Assembly: GCA_002690755.1 (NCBI GenBank)
Contig: NZFT01000103.1
Span: 33,544 to 39,255 of the forward strand
Direction: 5' to 3'
Source: Phycisphaerae bacterium
Lineage (GTDB): Bacteria > Planctomycetota > Phycisphaerae > Phycisphaerales > SM1A02
DNA: 5,712 nt
Part shown: piece by piece, positions 5,386-5,712 of the stretch
How positions within the stretch are numbered: the first letter of the stretch is position 1
Layout of the letters: each line of letters opens with the position of its first letter
Notes under the pieces: generated by a model
Database searches by the model: none
Told to the model about the DNA's origin: nothing
What the model saw: only the letters and a program-made list of their open reading frames with translations
Position numbers and translations under genes: made by a program

Positions 5386-5712
5386 TCAATCGGCCCGCGG
5401 CGGAAGCGTGAACGGCGTGTCACGACGATCGACCAGTCCGACCAACACGCCGACGGTGAGACAGGCGAGTATGCCCACCGCCGCGTACGCGAGTCCGCTG
5501 ACCTCGGTGAAAGCGCCCACCACCCAGACCGAAGTGGCGCCGGCCACGAGACCCGACCAACCGGCCACCGCGCCGGCGCGACGGGTCAGGGCACCGAGCA
5601 GGAACACCCCGGCCACGCCGGATCCGAAGAGTCCGAGCACCTTGAACCAGACGTCGAGCAGGCTGGGATCGTTCGCGCGCTGCATCAACAACGCGGCACC
5701 GGTGCCGATCAC
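5386..5712 (-). CDS. Sodium:solute symporter (SSS/SLC5-like) family protein, C-terminal fragment
   Basis: Only the last 108 residues are visible; the gene continues past the right edge, and the GTG at 5712 should be treated as an internal Val codon. The fragment starts at the end of one membrane segment (IGTGAALLM), followed by a short loop with SLLDVWFKVLGLF, then GSGVAGVFLLGALTRRAGAVAGW. That order, a hydrophobic helix with GVFLLG, then a basic TRRA turn, then another Gly-rich helix, is typical of the late helices of sodium:solute symporters. Three hydrophobic segments follow at fragment residues 20-42, 47-68 and 71-93, then a short polar tail ending DRRDTPFTLPPRAD. The substrate cannot be inferred from this part; SSS members carry sugars, sialic acid, proline, acetate and others. 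The gene converges with the dockerin-like gene, with the terminator hairpin between them. Confidence 0.75.
   Translation of the reverse strand: MIGTGAALLMQRANDPSLLDVWFKVLGLFGSGVAGVFLLGALTRRAGAVAGWSGLVAGATSVWVVGAFTEVSGLAYAAVGILACLTVGVLVGLVDRRDTPFTLPPRAD

Overview
The window is GC-rich bacterial chromosome with tightly packed genes. I infer a planctomycete, possibly Phycisphaerae-like. The main clue is a small secreted protein ending in a pair of dockerin-type calcium loops, a common form in marine Planctomycetota. High GC at third codon positions and frequent GATCG-type words fit but do not prove this. No RNA gene, CRISPR array, insertion sequence or phage signature is visible.

Layout. (1) 3-2563, plus strand: two genes of a CUT2-type (ribose/galactose/xylose-like) ABC importer, a double-NBD ATPase and its permease, overlapping by 4 bp (ATGA). 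The ATPase start itself forms a GTGA overlap with a reading frame entering from the left, so the operon probably continues upstream, where a substrate-binding protein would be expected. (2) 2664-3236, plus: an unrecognised 190-residue protein with a Ser-rich linker and an alpha-helical C-terminal half. (3) 3250-4641, minus: a polytopic membrane protein with a visible internal duplication, best placed in the MOP/MATE flippase-exporter superfamily and perhaps related to the ANK branch. It converges on gene 2 with only 13 bp between them. (4) 4642-4776: a 135-bp divergent intergenic region. It is associated with two perfect inverted repeats (12 bp and 10 bp arms, loops of 37 and 36 nt), each placed over the translation start of one of the divergent genes. 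(5) 4777-5322, plus: the secreted dockerin-like protein, followed by a strong GC hairpin with a CTTG tetraloop at 5351-5378. (6) 5386-5712, minus: the C-terminal end of a sodium:solute symporter-family protein that runs off the right edge.

Functionally this is a transport-rich neighbourhood: a sugar-type ABC importer, a MOP-fold exporter and a probable Na+/solute symporter. Only the two ABC genes are clearly one operon. Nothing here amounts to a demonstrable new system. The best leads are the paired inverted repeats over the divergent starts, the doubtful N-terminus and clear internal duplication of the MOP-like protein, and the small dockerin protein.
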